Part shown: positions 33,080 through 44,979 of the stretch, piece after piece | Layout: each line of letters opens with the position of its first letter | Numbering within the stretch: position 1 is the stretch's first letter | Source: Steinernema hermaphroditum | Taxonomy: Eukaryota > Nematoda > Chromadorea > Rhabditida > Steinernematidae | Reading direction: 5' to 3' | Assembly: GCA_030435675.1 (NCBI GenBank) | Contig: CM059623.1 | Location: 10,070,012 to 10,134,011, forward strand | DNA length: 64,000 nt | Made by a program: the position numbers and the translations under genes | Notes under the pieces: generated by a model | What the model was told of the DNA's origin: nothing | Database searches by the model: none | What the model saw: the letters and a program-made list of their open reading frames with translations, nothing else

Positions 33080-33386
33080 TCACATGCGCTTAAATTTGTA
33101 CACCATTGCATTGAACACACTCTGAATATCATAGAGTAGGTCGTCACTTCCACTGCTTCTGGGATCCTGTGCCTCAACCCATTCCATGGGGAACAGCTGA
33201 AAGCGAGCGTTTTACTCTACACCTGAGTGATTGGCTTACTCGACGTGTCCGTATATGAACAGCGTCAGTTTCTCGTTGTGGATCTCCTCGAATAGCAAAG
33301 GAGCATGCTACTGGTAAGAAAATAAGGATAGCCATGAAGATGGCAGCTGATCGGAACAGAAACATTTCCGCTGCTGATCGACTCAT
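33080..33386 (-). CDS. Small secreted peptide precursor with dibasic cleavage site
   Basis: Exons 33386-33240 and 33196-33080, intron 43 nt, phase 0. Starts MSRSAAEMFLFRSAAIFMAI with a strong hydrophobic core ending near CSFA, a short pro-segment ending IRTRR, then a 38-residue peptide beginning LFPMEWVEAQDPRSSGSDDL and ending VYKFKRM. The RR pair sits exactly at the exon junction. The layout (signal peptide, short pro-segment, dibasic site, single amphipathic C-terminal peptide) fits a neuropeptide or peptide hormone precursor, but the mature sequence matches no family I recognise. Confidence 0.55.
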
Positions 33387-34579
33387 TTCCGTCTGCCGAT
33401 GGTCATCTCTTATACGCGCCGAAGAGGAAGACAGTACTTTACACTTACGCGAGGCCGAAAAATGACTCTTCTTCACTGTTCATTAGGAAGTGCTCGCGGA
33501 AGGAACTGTCTGCAGCGGTACGATCTGTTCTTTATACATTACAACAATACAGACTTGCATTGTAAATACTAAAACAAATGTTACAAATAGTTAATTAAAT
33601 TTCAAAATTAACAGCATAGGAAACACTTGTTGGTCTCATCCACCACAGCATTCTGAAGCACATTCATTCAGGACCCAAAGTCTTTCAAACCCATTCAGTG
33701 TCGCCACTATCGCCAAATTGAAACCGGTTTCTAACGCGGAACAGGAAATTTCCGAAAAAAGTCTTAGACCATCCGCGCGAAAAATTCACTAGGATTCAAC
33801 TTTTAAGTGGAACGGCATTTCGGATCTTCGACCTCGGGCCTCCACTGAATTTAACATCTTCTTCAAAGCGCACAATGATGAGGTCTCTCCGATCTACTTA
33901 GACATCCCTAAGCTGACGGAAGACAATGTGTATCAACTCAGCGGTGTGATATCTTGTATCTGTCTCGCATTGCTTAAAACCATTCATTTGAGAGATTAAT
34001 GTCGAGCTAGCAAAAGAACTAAAAGCTTATTGTGCTATACTATTAGCTATTACTAGAATTCTATTGTCAAGTGCAACGACACTTCGGATTCTGAGAGTCG
34101 CATCGAACTCAACTCGCAAGATATACAACACGATTACAGGTTTCGAACTTGATACTTGGAAGTCTGAAATCTGAAACTTACATACAATGGAACCTACATG
34201 AACAGGAGTGTGCTACGTGCTTTGCCCACAAATCTTGCTATTAGGAGAATCCGAATTGATCGATTTACATCATTTATCTTCCCGAATCAACGGCTTACGC
34301 CATGCAGGACATCTCATATATGCACAAAGAAGAACATAGTCACACCGTGGTCGCTGATTTTCTTCTGATGCCCGCTCAAACTAATGGGAACGCTGCATTC
34401 TATTCGGAATTGATCATTACACTATTGTGTTAGGCTATTTCATTTGTGTCAACAGCTTAATCGATTAAATAACGGAATAAATGTTTGTATCATAATAATG
34501 AAAAAGCATAGGTGACAATTCTTTCAATAATGTCGTATCGAGGAGTTCAGTCGCTTTCCCAATACTGTTCAAGCCCGAT
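33387..34579. other. Intergenic region
   Basis: Contains the second arm (34262-34375) of the inverted dispersed repeat shared with 17955-18065. AT-rich; no gene supported. Confidence 0.35.
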
Positions 34580-35038
34580 TTACAAGATGGAGCTTGGAGT
34601 AGACGCAGATGCCGTAGTACCTAAGCACACTAAAATGGATCATTTTGTTGAAGTACCTGGGGAAGTGGAGGTGCTTGTTTCGTTTCGATGGTGATGACGA
34701 TGGCCGCGACGTCCGTAACCTCCAAACTGCGGTCCTTCAACACCAAATCCATGCTGCTGGCCTTCATTTCCGCCAAACAAACGTCCGCTCTGTTCTACTT
34801 CAGATCCAAGACGTCCTCCGAAAGGGTTATCGTAATCGATGCTACCTTGATCTTCTCCGAATTGACCTTGTATCCGGCGCCCACCAGATCCAGAACGGCC
34901 GATGCCAGATTCTCGGTCGTCTCCAACACCGTATTCTCCATTCCATCCATTCGCTGCGTCGTTCCCGAGACGATCAGCGTTCCATCCAGCGACCAGATGG
35001 ACCAGGAGCAGAGAAGAGAGGACAAGAACCTTCCACAT
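34580..35038 (-). CDS. Secreted Gly-rich protein, MWKV copy A
   Basis: Exons 35038-34657 and 34620-34580. Signal peptide MWKVLVLSSLLLVHLVAG, then WNADRLGNDAANGWNG, a Gly/Arg/Gln/Asp-rich core (GSGGRRIQGQFGEDQGSIDY, GNEGQQHGFG), a His patch (RRGHRHHHRNETSTSTSP with one N-glycosylation sequon) and a short tail (TTASASTPSSIL). Near-identical to the copies at 39360 and 46461, including about 200 bp of 5' flank with the TATA box and short intron. Unspliced message would stop within the intron. Function unknown; composition suggests an extracellular, cuticle-like or antimicrobial Gly-rich protein. Confidence 0.78.
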
Positions 35039-35469
35039 TGCTTTCCGATGGAATGGCTACTGTGTGGCACGGGGCACTTTTATATTTGACGGTTGGCTCG
35101 ATCTGCATTTGTGGACTTTGGCGGCGGAGGAGTCAAAACGAGATCAAACTTGTTCACTCGATGTAGATCTCTGAGTCAGTCTCATTGTGAAATAGAACCG
35201 ACCAGCGAGTAAACACCCTCTTTGTCCTCTTCCCTTTGTCTGTGAAGTGTACGGTGACCAGGACTACGTGAAATGTCTATCTTTACATCCTGAACTTTCT
35301 CCTTATTCTTTATTTAGAAATCGCGACGGCCATATCGGCGCATATCTACACTTGCTTGCATTCCTTCTACAGATATGGACAAAAGTACGCAAAAGAAAAA
35401 TGTCTAATTTATTTAGCAAGCAATCATTCACACAAATCACAAATATCCAGTAATTCAAATACAATAGGA

Positions 35470-35957
35470 TTAAGGAAGAGCTTTCTTGGGGCAGTCGGCG
35501 GCAGGAATGCATTTTCCGTCGTCGTTTCTGAGGAAACCATGGACGCAGACGCAGCGGCGGATGGCACAAGAGGGGACACAGAAAGGACCGGGCTTCTGAC
35601 ACGATCCTTCGCAGCCACCGCAGAAGTCGAACTCCTCGTTTTCTCCGCACTGGAGAGGAGGACAACGGAACTGAGATACGCACTGGCCCTCCGCGTTACG
35701 GACGAATCCTCCTACACAGCGACAGCCTCCGCGTTTCTCGCAGACGTTGGCACAAGGGGTGGGTAGGGCCTCGTCGCAGGAGTTGTCGCATCCTGGGCAG
35801 AAGTTAGCATCGTAGACCTCCTTTTTCGGGCACGTGGGAGTCGACGGGGCGGCCGAGGCAATGAACACAAGGAAGGCGAAGAGAAGAGCGTTCGTCTAGG
35901 GATTCACTAGCTAAGAAACATTCAGTTGCTCTAGGAACTCACCACGGAGGAAGTCAT
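35470..35957 (-). CDS. Secreted two-domain TIL (trypsin-inhibitor-like) protein
   Basis: Exon 1 35957-35943 codes MTSSV; exon 2 35895-35470 continues TNALLFAFLVFIASAAP, completing the signal peptide. Two Cys-rich TIL domains follow: first from CPKKEVYDANFCPGCDNSC to QFRC, with CANVCEKRGGCRCVGGFVRN; second from CGENEEFDFCGGCEGSC to AADC, with CRCVCVHG-type GFLRNDDGKC. Each has the Cys pattern of the Ascaris-type serine-protease inhibitor fold. It probably inhibits extracellular chymotrypsin-like proteases; reactive-site residues were not assigned. Confidence 0.9.
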
Positions 35958-38900
35958 GTTGAATGGACTGATAGGGAGCGCCTCCAAGTCCCTCTTAAGT
36001 ATTCGGTATTCTGAATGTTCTTTGACCATCTTGGTCAAACCCTGTAGTTCAGAATCCATTTTTTTGTAACCTCGTGTCACTGTGGAAGCATGGAAAGTGA
36101 AAGAGGTGTGCCCTCTTTGTTTCTTATCAGAACTCCGGAATGCAAACGGCCACTTGTGCCTTCAGAAATGTGCCATTAAAAATGTGTGGTCATCACAAAC
36201 GTGCTTTCAAAGGAGTTCCTCGTTATCAGACGACAATGAATATGTCACTTGTCTGTCTAAGCGTTTTCTTACATAGAGTGCATAGTTTGAGAAAGGTAGT
36301 TTACACGTACGATACGATAGATCAGAAGAGAAAAGTTTGGTAATATACCAGAATCAAATATCTCTAGTTGCCTTCCGTTCCACCAATAAGATCGAGATGC
36401 CCATACCGCGTGTTTGTTTTCCGTAGTCCATCAGAATCGTCGTCCTTCAAGTGGACGCGCACTTGGTATTTTCACGATCGAATCCGCAAGTGCAATCGAT
36501 CAAAGAATTTGTGAAGCCATCACTAGTCCCCTCTTCAAAGTGCTTGTCAATGTTTTGTTGTCCCACAGTAGTCTCTCGCAAGTTGTTTTAGGCGAAGTGC
36601 ATTTAGACTTTACATTAAAATGAAGAATCTAATCAACATTTTTTGCTTTCAGTAACTTTACCACGTGTTATACGAAGAGATTAAGACGAACCGAAAATGC
36701 GAAAGTTCTCGGTTTATGATTGCAAAAGTCGTTTGAAAGCGAGCTCAAATTAATCGCTATTTTTTAAGGGCGCCGCTGTGCGAACGGAGATAAATCATAG
36801 TGGTCGGAAATTTAGAAAATCTGATGAAATTTCAGTATACACTGCAGCGCAAGCTATAGGGTCACTTTACGGAAATAGAGGCCAAATGTGGGAAAAGTCA
36901 CACTTCACACATTGGTGCCTGAGACCTCACATTTTTAAGTTGACCCCCGGAATGGCTTTCCACTTTGAGCTGAGAGATTCTTTTTTTGCTGTTTATCTAT
37001 CACTCTTTTAGCTCTATCCAATCGTCATCAGCACTCATCTATAGATGACAATATAAAAGGAAATAGCTGCGAATAAGGCAAAGAGGTCGAAAATGGGACC
37101 AAAATATTTTTCGACTCCAAACACTATGTATTATATGAACAACGGACCTATCTTTTGCCCGTGAAGTGGGCTGTAGTTGTTTAGTCAAATGGTGAATACC
37201 ATGAAGTGAAATGGTTGAAATAATGCAAATAAACAATCATTACAAAAGTGTCCCATTCTCACTGCTCCAACCCAATATTAATAAAATGCCGTAAGTCTCT
37301 TGAAACCGTGAAATTATCTGGGCTAGATTGGTTACTGTCTACTCCTACTTCTCCTATGAACGCACTTTTGATATCACGTGCCATGTCGCGCCGTCACTAT
37401 CCTATTCGGTACCTGCTTTGTGGTTAGCAGATGCCTGTTTTGTGACGACTGCGTCACACTTCTCAAAGGAGCTCCTTTTTCTCCTCAAAAAATCTTCTCT
37501 AATCAGTCTTTGTCTTCCTTTACGGTTTCTTTTAATGTGCTGTCACATTCTAATCAGCGTGGTGTTGTCTAGCACAAGTAAAGCGCAGACGATCTCATGA
37601 AGGAGATCTACAAAAACGAATCTGTGCGAAACGACTTTTGGTCACCAATGAAAAAAAGGGAATCGGTCGCCAAATGTCACTTGCCAACACCTAATTGATA
37701 CTGATTCTGTATTTTCAGGAATTTTCAGGAAAATCGAAAAATCTGGAAAGCGAAGGATGGTTTCCTTGTAACAATAAACGTGTCTAAACCTGTTTTGAAA
37801 TATTTCCCCAAAATTTCGTTCTTTCTTCTAGACTAAAAGACATTGTCCAGCAGTGGAGAAATCGCAAGTTTATTGATACTGATATTATGCTCACTTAAAT
37901 TAAAATAATTTTATGGAACGCGGCGCTCGACTACGGTGATACGGTCACCATCGGCAAAGAGACGGCGTTATCGGTTCGACCATAGAGTTAGGGTAGCTAT
38001 CGTGCAGTGGAGGAACTAGAATAGCGCCACAGTCAAAACTGTAAAAATGAACTTGCGTCTTGCGCCGAGATTTCTGGCGCAAGACGAGATTTTTTTTTTG
38101 TTTTTTCCGCCGAATTTGCGCCGAGATGGAAAAAGGCAGACTTTTTATAAGTGTAAACACCCGTTCTGTAAAGAGCAATGCTATACTGAACCCCTTCAAA
38201 AAGGTAAACAGCTCTCTCGCATACGTTGTATTGTGAATTCTAATTTGTTGTAATTCTATGTACTTTTATATTTTAGGTATATTGAGTTTGTTATTGCTAA
38301 TATTCATCATGAGTTCGCACATACCACTTACCTAATTTTATTTAGGACGCACTTGATTATTTTAGGCTACTCTTTGCTCGGTCAGCCCACTTCTTTTGTG
38401 CAGTTCTCTTCTTCTCTTCTAAACCGTTATCAGATAAAATTGATCGTTGGCCTTTTGCACGATATGAAGACTGTATCCAGTGTTAGAGAAACCAATAAAA
38501 ATTGTATGATAAGACTAGAAACACATTCCTAGGAAATGAAAAATGAGAAAAGACCGCTGAGAATAAGACGGTATAACTCTTTCGCTTCTGTTAGTTCGCT
38601 AGTTTGTGGAGCGCCATGCGGAAAGGAGGATGAACACGTTATCTAAGCCGATGGCTGAAATAAATGCGAGGCTTTTTAGAGGACGATTCGTGTTAATCCG
38701 AAAGCCGAAAGCAACTTTCAAAAGCAAAAAGCCATTCGTATCCAATCAATTATGTAGGATAACTCGAGAAGATTTCCTTCAAAGACGTCTTTGGAGAGAA
38801 TTGAGTAAAAGTTTTAAAATATTATTTCTTCTACAAAAGCAACTTTTTTTGCCACTTTGATTCCTCACGACTTTTCACATCGTCTTGGCGGTCTTCTTGG

Positions 38901-39359
38901 CAAGACGGTGGAACTACGGCTTCCTGGTGCTTCTGGCAGTCGGCGCCTTTATTTCATCGACACCGATGGCCGAGAACGACCGCTCACTCAACTCATTTCT
39001 GAGAAGCCGAACGGATGGCCGATCGATTTCACAGAAAATTGAAAACGCATCTCTAATGTTTCCTCGCGTAATGAACAGCGTCTTAACAATTTTCAGCTAA
39101 CCCGCACACTTGATCTGTCAAAGGTTAGGATTACGTGGCCACCGTACAGTTCACAAACAAAAGGAAGAGGACAAAAAGAGGTGTTTACTCGCTCACCGGG
39201 TTTATTTTGAAATTGAGACTGACTCAGAGATCTACATCGAGTGAGCACGTTTGATCTCGTTTTGACTCCTCCGCCGCCAAAGTCCACAAATGCAGATCGA
39301 GCCAAACGTCAAATATAAAAGCGACCCGTGCCACACAGTAGCCATTCCATTGGAAGGCA
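35958..39359. other. Long gene-poor stretch with repeats
   Basis: No supported gene in 3.4 kb. Notable items: a small perfect-looking hairpin at about 38050-38090 (cttgcgccgagatttctggc and the complementary gcgcaag), a partial copy of the dispersed GACCGCTCACTCA repeat at about 38968-39035, and duplicated 5' flank of the Gly-rich gene from about 39110. Confidence 0.4.
39080..39359 (+). promoter_or_regulatory. Duplicated upstream region and TATA box of Gly-rich gene copy B
   Basis: About 250 bp is shared, nearly unchanged, with 46230-46460 and (inverted) 35040-35260. It ends in aaatataaaagcgacccgtg about 40-45 nt before the ATG, a TATA box. Conservation of the flank in three copies indicates that the duplication unit carried its promoter. 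Confidence 0.7.
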
Positions 39360-39821
39360 ATGTGGAAGGTTCTTCTCCTCTCTTTTCTCCTCCTGGTCCA
39401 TCTGGTCGCCGGATGGAACGCTGATCGTCTTGGGAACGACGCAGCGAATGGATGGAATGGTGACTACGGTCTTGGAGACAGTGAATCTGATATCGGCCGC
39501 TCAGGATCTGGTGGGCGCCGGGTACAAGGTCAATTCGGAGAAGATCAAGGTAGCATCGATTACGATAACCCTTTCGGAGGACGTCGTGGATCTGAAGGAG
39601 AACAGAGCGGACGTTTGTTTGGCGGAAATGAAGGCCAGCAGCATGGATTTGGTGTTGGAGGACCGCAGTTTGGAGGTTACGGACGTCGTGGCCATCGCCA
39701 TCACCATCGAAACGAAACAAGCACCTCCACTTCCCCAGGTACTGCCACAAAAGGTTCTTTTCCACCTTACTGTTGCTTAGGTACTACGGCATTTGCGTCT
39801 ACTCCGAGCTCCACTCCTTAA
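39360..39821 (+). CDS. Secreted Gly-rich protein, MWKV copy B
   Basis: Exons 39360-39738 and 39781-39821, intron 42 nt without a stop, so retention would insert 14 residues. Signal peptide MWKVLLLSFLLLVHLVAG, WNADRLGNDAANGWNG, core with GQFGEDQGSIDYDNPFGG and GNEGQQHGFG, His patch RRGHRHHHRNETSTSTSP, tail TTAFASTPSSTP. Same family and gene structure as copies A and C; closest to copy A. Confidence 0.78.
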   Translation: MWKVLLLSFLLLVHLVAGWNADRLGNDAANGWNGDYGLGDSESDIGRSGSGGRRVQGQFGEDQGSIDYDNPFGGRRGSEGEQSGRLFGGNEGQQHGFGVGGPQFGGYGRRGHRHHHRNETSTSTSPGTATKGSFPPYCCLGTTAFASTPSSTP

Positions 39822-41367
39822 ATCCAACTTGAACCATATTTGCAACATGACTGGACTCCTCAATGTCATTCTAACGTGATTGAGAAAGATTATAACATTT
39901 CGATGATTTATTCTTATCATGACATAAACATTTACCGTTCTCTTCAAAGCGTAAGTGTCGCAAGCAGAATTGTCATGCCGCTTGAACGGTTATGTTTCGG
40001 CATGTTCCCCTTCCCCCGATTTCGCTGAAATTTGGTACATGTATAGATCAGGGGGGTCTAAATTTGTTATATTGTTTCGATGTACTTATGATCGAACACT
40101 TAATTATACCATGATTTGTGCCATTTCCAAAGCTCTCCGAGTTTCTTCTCGAGGGCTGCCCCATTAAGACAAAATAGACCTTCAACACCAAGAGGAATGC
40201 ACTGGACAAGTCACCAATCATAGTATAGGGTGAGAGTTATCTCTACTCAGTAACGCGCCCATCGGTTATGACTTAGGAGTAAACATTGCGAAAATAGACA
40301 ATGTTTATCATTTGCAACATTTTCAATGCGGCAACCCAATAGTTCCCTGGAGGGGGTTATTGATGGTTCGGTGTTTCGGATCTTCAGGTGCTTCGCGGAC
40401 CATGAACATGAAATGGTTCAGAGAAAGCGGAGACGGTCCATTGAAACATACTGTTTGGGGACATAATCAATCGCCCATACGAACGCAGTAACCCATCTGA
40501 TAACAGGGCTACACAGTGCGAAAATAGACGAATAACAAAAAACCGTCATTTTCAATGTACAACCCGTGAAAACGAATGTGGAACGTGTATTTGTAGCTGG
40601 CTCAGCAAATGTAATTATTCATTGGGACTAACTCTTTTCAAACACCCTTTGATAATCAGTGTTCACTCAGTAACACCACCCACTTTTTGGATTTTTATCA
40701 GTCACTTGACCAATGATTGCATCTGCACAACTCATCTTCGAGTGATCCGCGCCAACCTTTTTTATGTCGGAACCGTTGCACTGATCTGTTTTGCAAGTCT
40801 CTGACCTCAAATGGATTCGAATGGGATTAACTTCGACGTATAGGTAGGAAAACACTCCATTTAAGTGCAATAAATTCTCCGAATAGCCAGATTTGTGGTC
40901 CAAACATGTAGCACAAACCGGTCCTCAATGCATTCAAGTTCGTTTCTGTACTCATTTCCCAGTCAAATTGTTCTCGGAAATATTCTTGTGAGCAATGTGG
41001 TAGGCTCAAAATGGGGCAAAATAGAAAACAAAAGACTGCATTTTGTAGCTGGCTCAAGAAACGTAATTGTTCGTTCGGTAATTAGTACTGATTCTCTTCA
41101 AGTATCCTTCGGGTATTGATGTCCACTTGATAACACCACCCACTTTTTGGATTTTTATCAGTTATTTTACCCGTCATCTGCGTATGCACAACTCGTCAGC
41201 ATTCTTCTCCTACGTGAACTGTTTATTGACACCTCGTTCTCACGTCCAGATGTTCGTTTTAGTTCCGTCTGTCAACTAACTATCCATCATCTCGCCAACA
41301 GCGCTTACTATCTATCACCAGTTCCAGTTTGAAAGGCAAAGTGCGGTCTTCTTATCGACTGGTCACA
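39822..41367. other. Intergenic region with diverged tandem repeats
   Basis: 40592-40760 and 41042-41210 are diverged direct copies (both contain acaccacccactttttgg and atttttatcagt). No gene supported. Confidence 0.45.
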
Positions 41368-43135
41368 ATGAAATTCCACGTATCAAAGCGCATCTCACTT
41401 CTTGATGAAGACCTCGACGTATCTGCGCATGGACTACCACCTGGAGAGTACGTTCGACTTGTTCTTACGTTTGTTGGAATTTGACAGCGCCCGCGTTAAT
41501 ATGCATATTGCAGATGTTTTCATGTTGCTGGAAATTTTCAGTCCTGGGCTAGATTCAAGGCTGACTCCACTGGTCGTGTTGACCTAGCGAAGGATGCTCC
41601 CGTGGATGGAACTTATTGGGGTGAGTGTGGCCAGCGACTTAGCTTAGAGCGTGGCCCTCAGAACACAAAAGGAATTTACTTTTTCTCTCGAAGTTGCATT
41701 TGTGTATGCAGTAATTTAGGTGTGGACAAGATGGGTCTGTTTTCCAGCATGTGCCCTGTGACCAACAGTCGACCGGGTGTGGTGATGAGCTTCAGCTACG
41801 TAGAGGACCTCCTTCTCTCTTACCAGCTGGTGGCCTTCAATTCGAAAGGAGATGTGTTAGGTCAAACAACGATTCTCAAGAGGATCCTCGATCCGAGTGT
41901 TGAGCGAATCGAGATAACTGAAGGCAACGTCAGAGGAGTGATGTTCAGACCCAAAGGTATCGAACCATAAAACCGTCGCCTTGTGCTTCTGGCTGTCCTC
42001 TTTCGTACCTTCTGCGGCCCCTTTTTTGAGATCTCAACCCTCTCCGGATTTGGGGGGGGGGGCGAAACAGCTTTCGCTACTTCTCACTTTGTTCAGGAAA
42101 TAAGAAATACAGAGCTGTGGTCGACATACACGGCTTAGGCGGCAGATGCAAGGAACATCGCGCTGCTCTTTTGGCCCATAAGGGATTTGCCGTTCTTGCC
42201 TTGGCAATCTATGACTACAAGGACCTCCCTAAGCGCCTAAACGATAGCGACCTTAACGCTGTGAAGGTGTGGAGAGTGGCACACTATTTCTATGACAATC
42301 CCTCTAGGAAGCAATTGACTGGATCACTAGCCAGGCCTACACTTCCGACAAGTGCGCCGTTTTGGGGCATTCCTTTGGAGGCTATGTGTCCTACTTAGCT
42401 GCTCTGCAGCACGACAAGGTCTGCTTCGTTTCGGTCGTTTCTATGCACTGTACATTGACTTCTTCGATTTAGATCGCATCGATAATTACCGTGAATGCCC
42501 CTACATTCCACGCTTCCGGCATCTCCATTCTCGAAAACGGAAAACGGCATCCCTACTTTACGTATTGAATTTCCGTGCACACTGTTATACACATCTCCAC
42601 TTAGGTTAACTCCTGCTCAAGAAGGTCATCGAAGATATGCACAGAACGCTGTTATGAACAGGCCCATGTGGAATCACATTTTCGATAACGAACCTGAAGC
42701 CATCGAACCCTACTTTATCCCGTTGGAAAACGTTCCTGCAAATGTATCATTCATGCTTATCGTATACATAACGCTCGCACGGACATCAATCACTTGAGAT
42801 CTGTTTAGGCTGGCCAACAGGACATCTCTGTTCCTTCCGTTCGTTGGTGTCAACTCCTGGAGAAACATCTCAGAAAAGCGCTAAATCGAAGAGTTGACAC
42901 GGTGTACTTGAAGAACTGTGGCCATCTCATTGAACCTCCACACATTCCTCAGCATAACACTGTGTTCAACCCTCACCCTCCAAGTAAGTCGAGCCACTGT
43001 GGATCACCCAAATATGAGTCGTTTTAGCCTACTGGCTACAAGGAGGCGACCAGTATCTCCAGTGCGTGGAACAAAGAGAACTTTGGCCGAAGATACAGGA
43101 ATTTATCAGAACAACAGTCCATGTTGAAGAGCTGA
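41368..43135 (+). CDS. Acyl-CoA thioesterase / bile acid-CoA:amino acid N-acyltransferase (ACOT/BAAT) family
   Basis: Nine exons: 41368-41472, 41542-41620, 41720-41956, 42097-42266, 42308-42418, 42473-42561, 42605-42761, 42809-42983, 43028-43135, all phases consistent. The N-terminal domain has SWARFKADSTGRVDLAKDAP and GVDKMGLFSSM, the type-I acyl-CoA thioesterase N-domain. The alpha/beta-hydrolase part has VVDIHGLGGRCKEHRAALLA, GFAVLALAIYDYKDLPKRL, nucleophile elbow GHSFGG (Ser nucleophile), a candidate acid in GQQDI and catalytic His in GHLIEPPHIP. It would hydrolyse or transfer fatty acyl groups from CoA, in cytosol or peroxisome; the C-terminus (HVEES) is not a clear PTS1. Confidence 0.92.
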
Positions 43136-43944
43136 ATGCAAAGTTGTGAATGTTTCACATCATGTATTTTTTCAAACTATCTGTGTATATTTGTGTCAGT
43201 GGGTATTTATGTCAGTGTCAGTAATATATCTATGTTAGTGGGCGGAAAGGTTAACGACCAAGTATGTGCGATGCGGATCTGTAGATTTGCTTCCCAGACG
43301 GTCTGGCCTAGGTAGACTACATGACAGCAGCCACAGAAAAACAGCTGAGGTCACAACGGACTACTGATACCGTCGATTTTTAGCACCATGTTTACAAAGC
43401 AAGACACTGCTGATACCAGAAGTGTACGGGCTTTTGACCAAAGTGATCTTTTCATATCTATGGTGGACACCCCTTTGCACAATTGGACAAAGCCTCAAAG
43501 AGATTATTACAGAAAATCACTCCCGAAGCAGACGACATCAAACGAGGAATTGATTCTGTCATCTTGTTTTGGTCAGATTCTGTACAGCGCGAATGAATCG
43601 TTGGTAGAGGAGGATCGAACAAAAAGCACATCTTCTGTTCGATAATGTTTACATAAGTCATAAATGGCTTGTTTGTGCTTTGACCGTCGATCGTGGATGA
43701 CTATAAAAAGCTGTGACAACTGTTTAGATGCCTCTAAGACCCTTCTATCTGCCGTTCAATGCCCGAACGTGTTTATCCTAAAAAAACGCCACCGAGAAAC
43801 ATTCAGTGGTATTAGTCCTATACAACAGCACAATAGCTGTACGACATTTTCGCTGCATAGCGCTTTTCATCTGAATGGCCGCTTGATTCACAGCGCTGAC
43901 TTTAAAAGATTGCTTCACTGCACTGTACAAATCGACCGTTTCAG
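43136..43944. other. Intergenic region
   Basis: A short open stretch around 43470-43640 (TPLHNWTKPQRDYYRKSLPK) is not convincingly coding. The last bases, gaccgtttcag at 43934-43944, form a 3' splice site touching the FAR-like ATG. Confidence 0.35.
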
Positions 43945-44613
43945 ATGACAACCCTTCTCCTTCTCCTGGTCGCTATTCTGTCAGGATGCGCTGCTGCGGC
44001 CTCCTACTTGGACACTCCGATTGAAGACTTCGCCAAAATGACCAAGAAGGACTTTCACAACTACCTTTCCGCAATGCATATCGAAATGAAAGCCGAGGAG
44101 AAGCCGCTGATTCCAAAGGAGATGACCGCTCTGCTTAAATCTGTAACAGAGAGTTCAATTGGAGCCTATGGACAACCTACTTTCAGCTTACCATCGACGA
44201 CTATGATGGCATCGTTGCCTATGCCAAGAAGGTGGAAGAATTCGGCAATAAGGGGGAGCCTGTCGACACTTACGAGGCCTGGGGAGCCGTGGAGGACGTC
44301 AACAGGAATCTCTACGAGCGCGGACTGAAATCTTACGACGCTTACATAGGGAAAGTGGAGAACCTATCCATGAAGCCGAAGGAGCTAGTCTTCGATGTAA
44401 GTCTGCTTAGATACACAGATCGATTCATAACAAAGAACACAGACCATCGAGAAGCCTCGCAAACCAAGTGGTGAAGAACATGGCGTGCAAGAGAATCGAA
44501 TTCTCGCAGAATTCCTCCAAGGGGCCAGCAGATTGAGCGCTGACGAACAGGCCGAGCTGGAATTGGTCTATCCTAATCTAACCATGGTGATAAAGGTTCT
44601 CAAGAACGAGTAA
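43945..44613 (+). CDS. Divergent FAR-like secreted protein (group B)
   Basis: Exons 43945-44142, 44187-44396 (210 nt) and 44443-44613, all phase 0. Signal peptide MTTLLLLLVAILSGCAAAAS, then a helical region ending LIPKEMTALLKS, and the group signature at the exon 2 start LTIDDYDGIVAYAKKVEEFG, with LSMKPKELVF matching the FAR segment LSxxxKxFv. The C-terminus (RLSADEQAELELVYPNLTMV) resembles FAR tails and lacks the PDC motif found in the 55.8-62 kb array. The ATG is directly preceded by tttcag, a likely trans-splice acceptor. Lipid binding is inferred from FAR similarity. Confidence 0.75.
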
Positions 44614-44979
44614 TGTACAAAGTTCGATGTTGAAACTATTTAAATAAACTTGCGATTTCCTTGTGCGTGGCCGGTGTACAAGCAGGCAGTTTGAAGTCAC
44701 TGTTAGCCAGCCGATCCTATATCCATTTTCGCATTAAAAGCAAATCCTCCTCAATCAAATGTCCTCCACACGATTACTGATTTCATTTAACTCCGGGGCC
44801 AAAACTTTCACGATCAGCACTGCGAATAGTGCACAAACGATGCTGCATTTCCTCCAGCTTTTTCTAAGTGCCTTGTGCCCTTTGCGGGTCGACCAAATGT
44901 CATGTGCGCTATGTTCCCACTATATTCTTTTTATACGTAATGATTCATAATTGAGTTTACAACAAATTTTGAACTGACA

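Noticed and set aside
39232..39765. Long antisense and alternative-frame open stretches across the Gly-rich genes (also at 34645-35166 and 46410-46893)
   Set aside because: They mirror the codon pattern of the real genes, appear in all three copies, and have no signal peptide or splice support; they are composition shadows.
42043..42062. Run of G (about 12) in the ACOT gene intron
   Set aside because: Simple homopolymer within an intron; no function can be argued from it.
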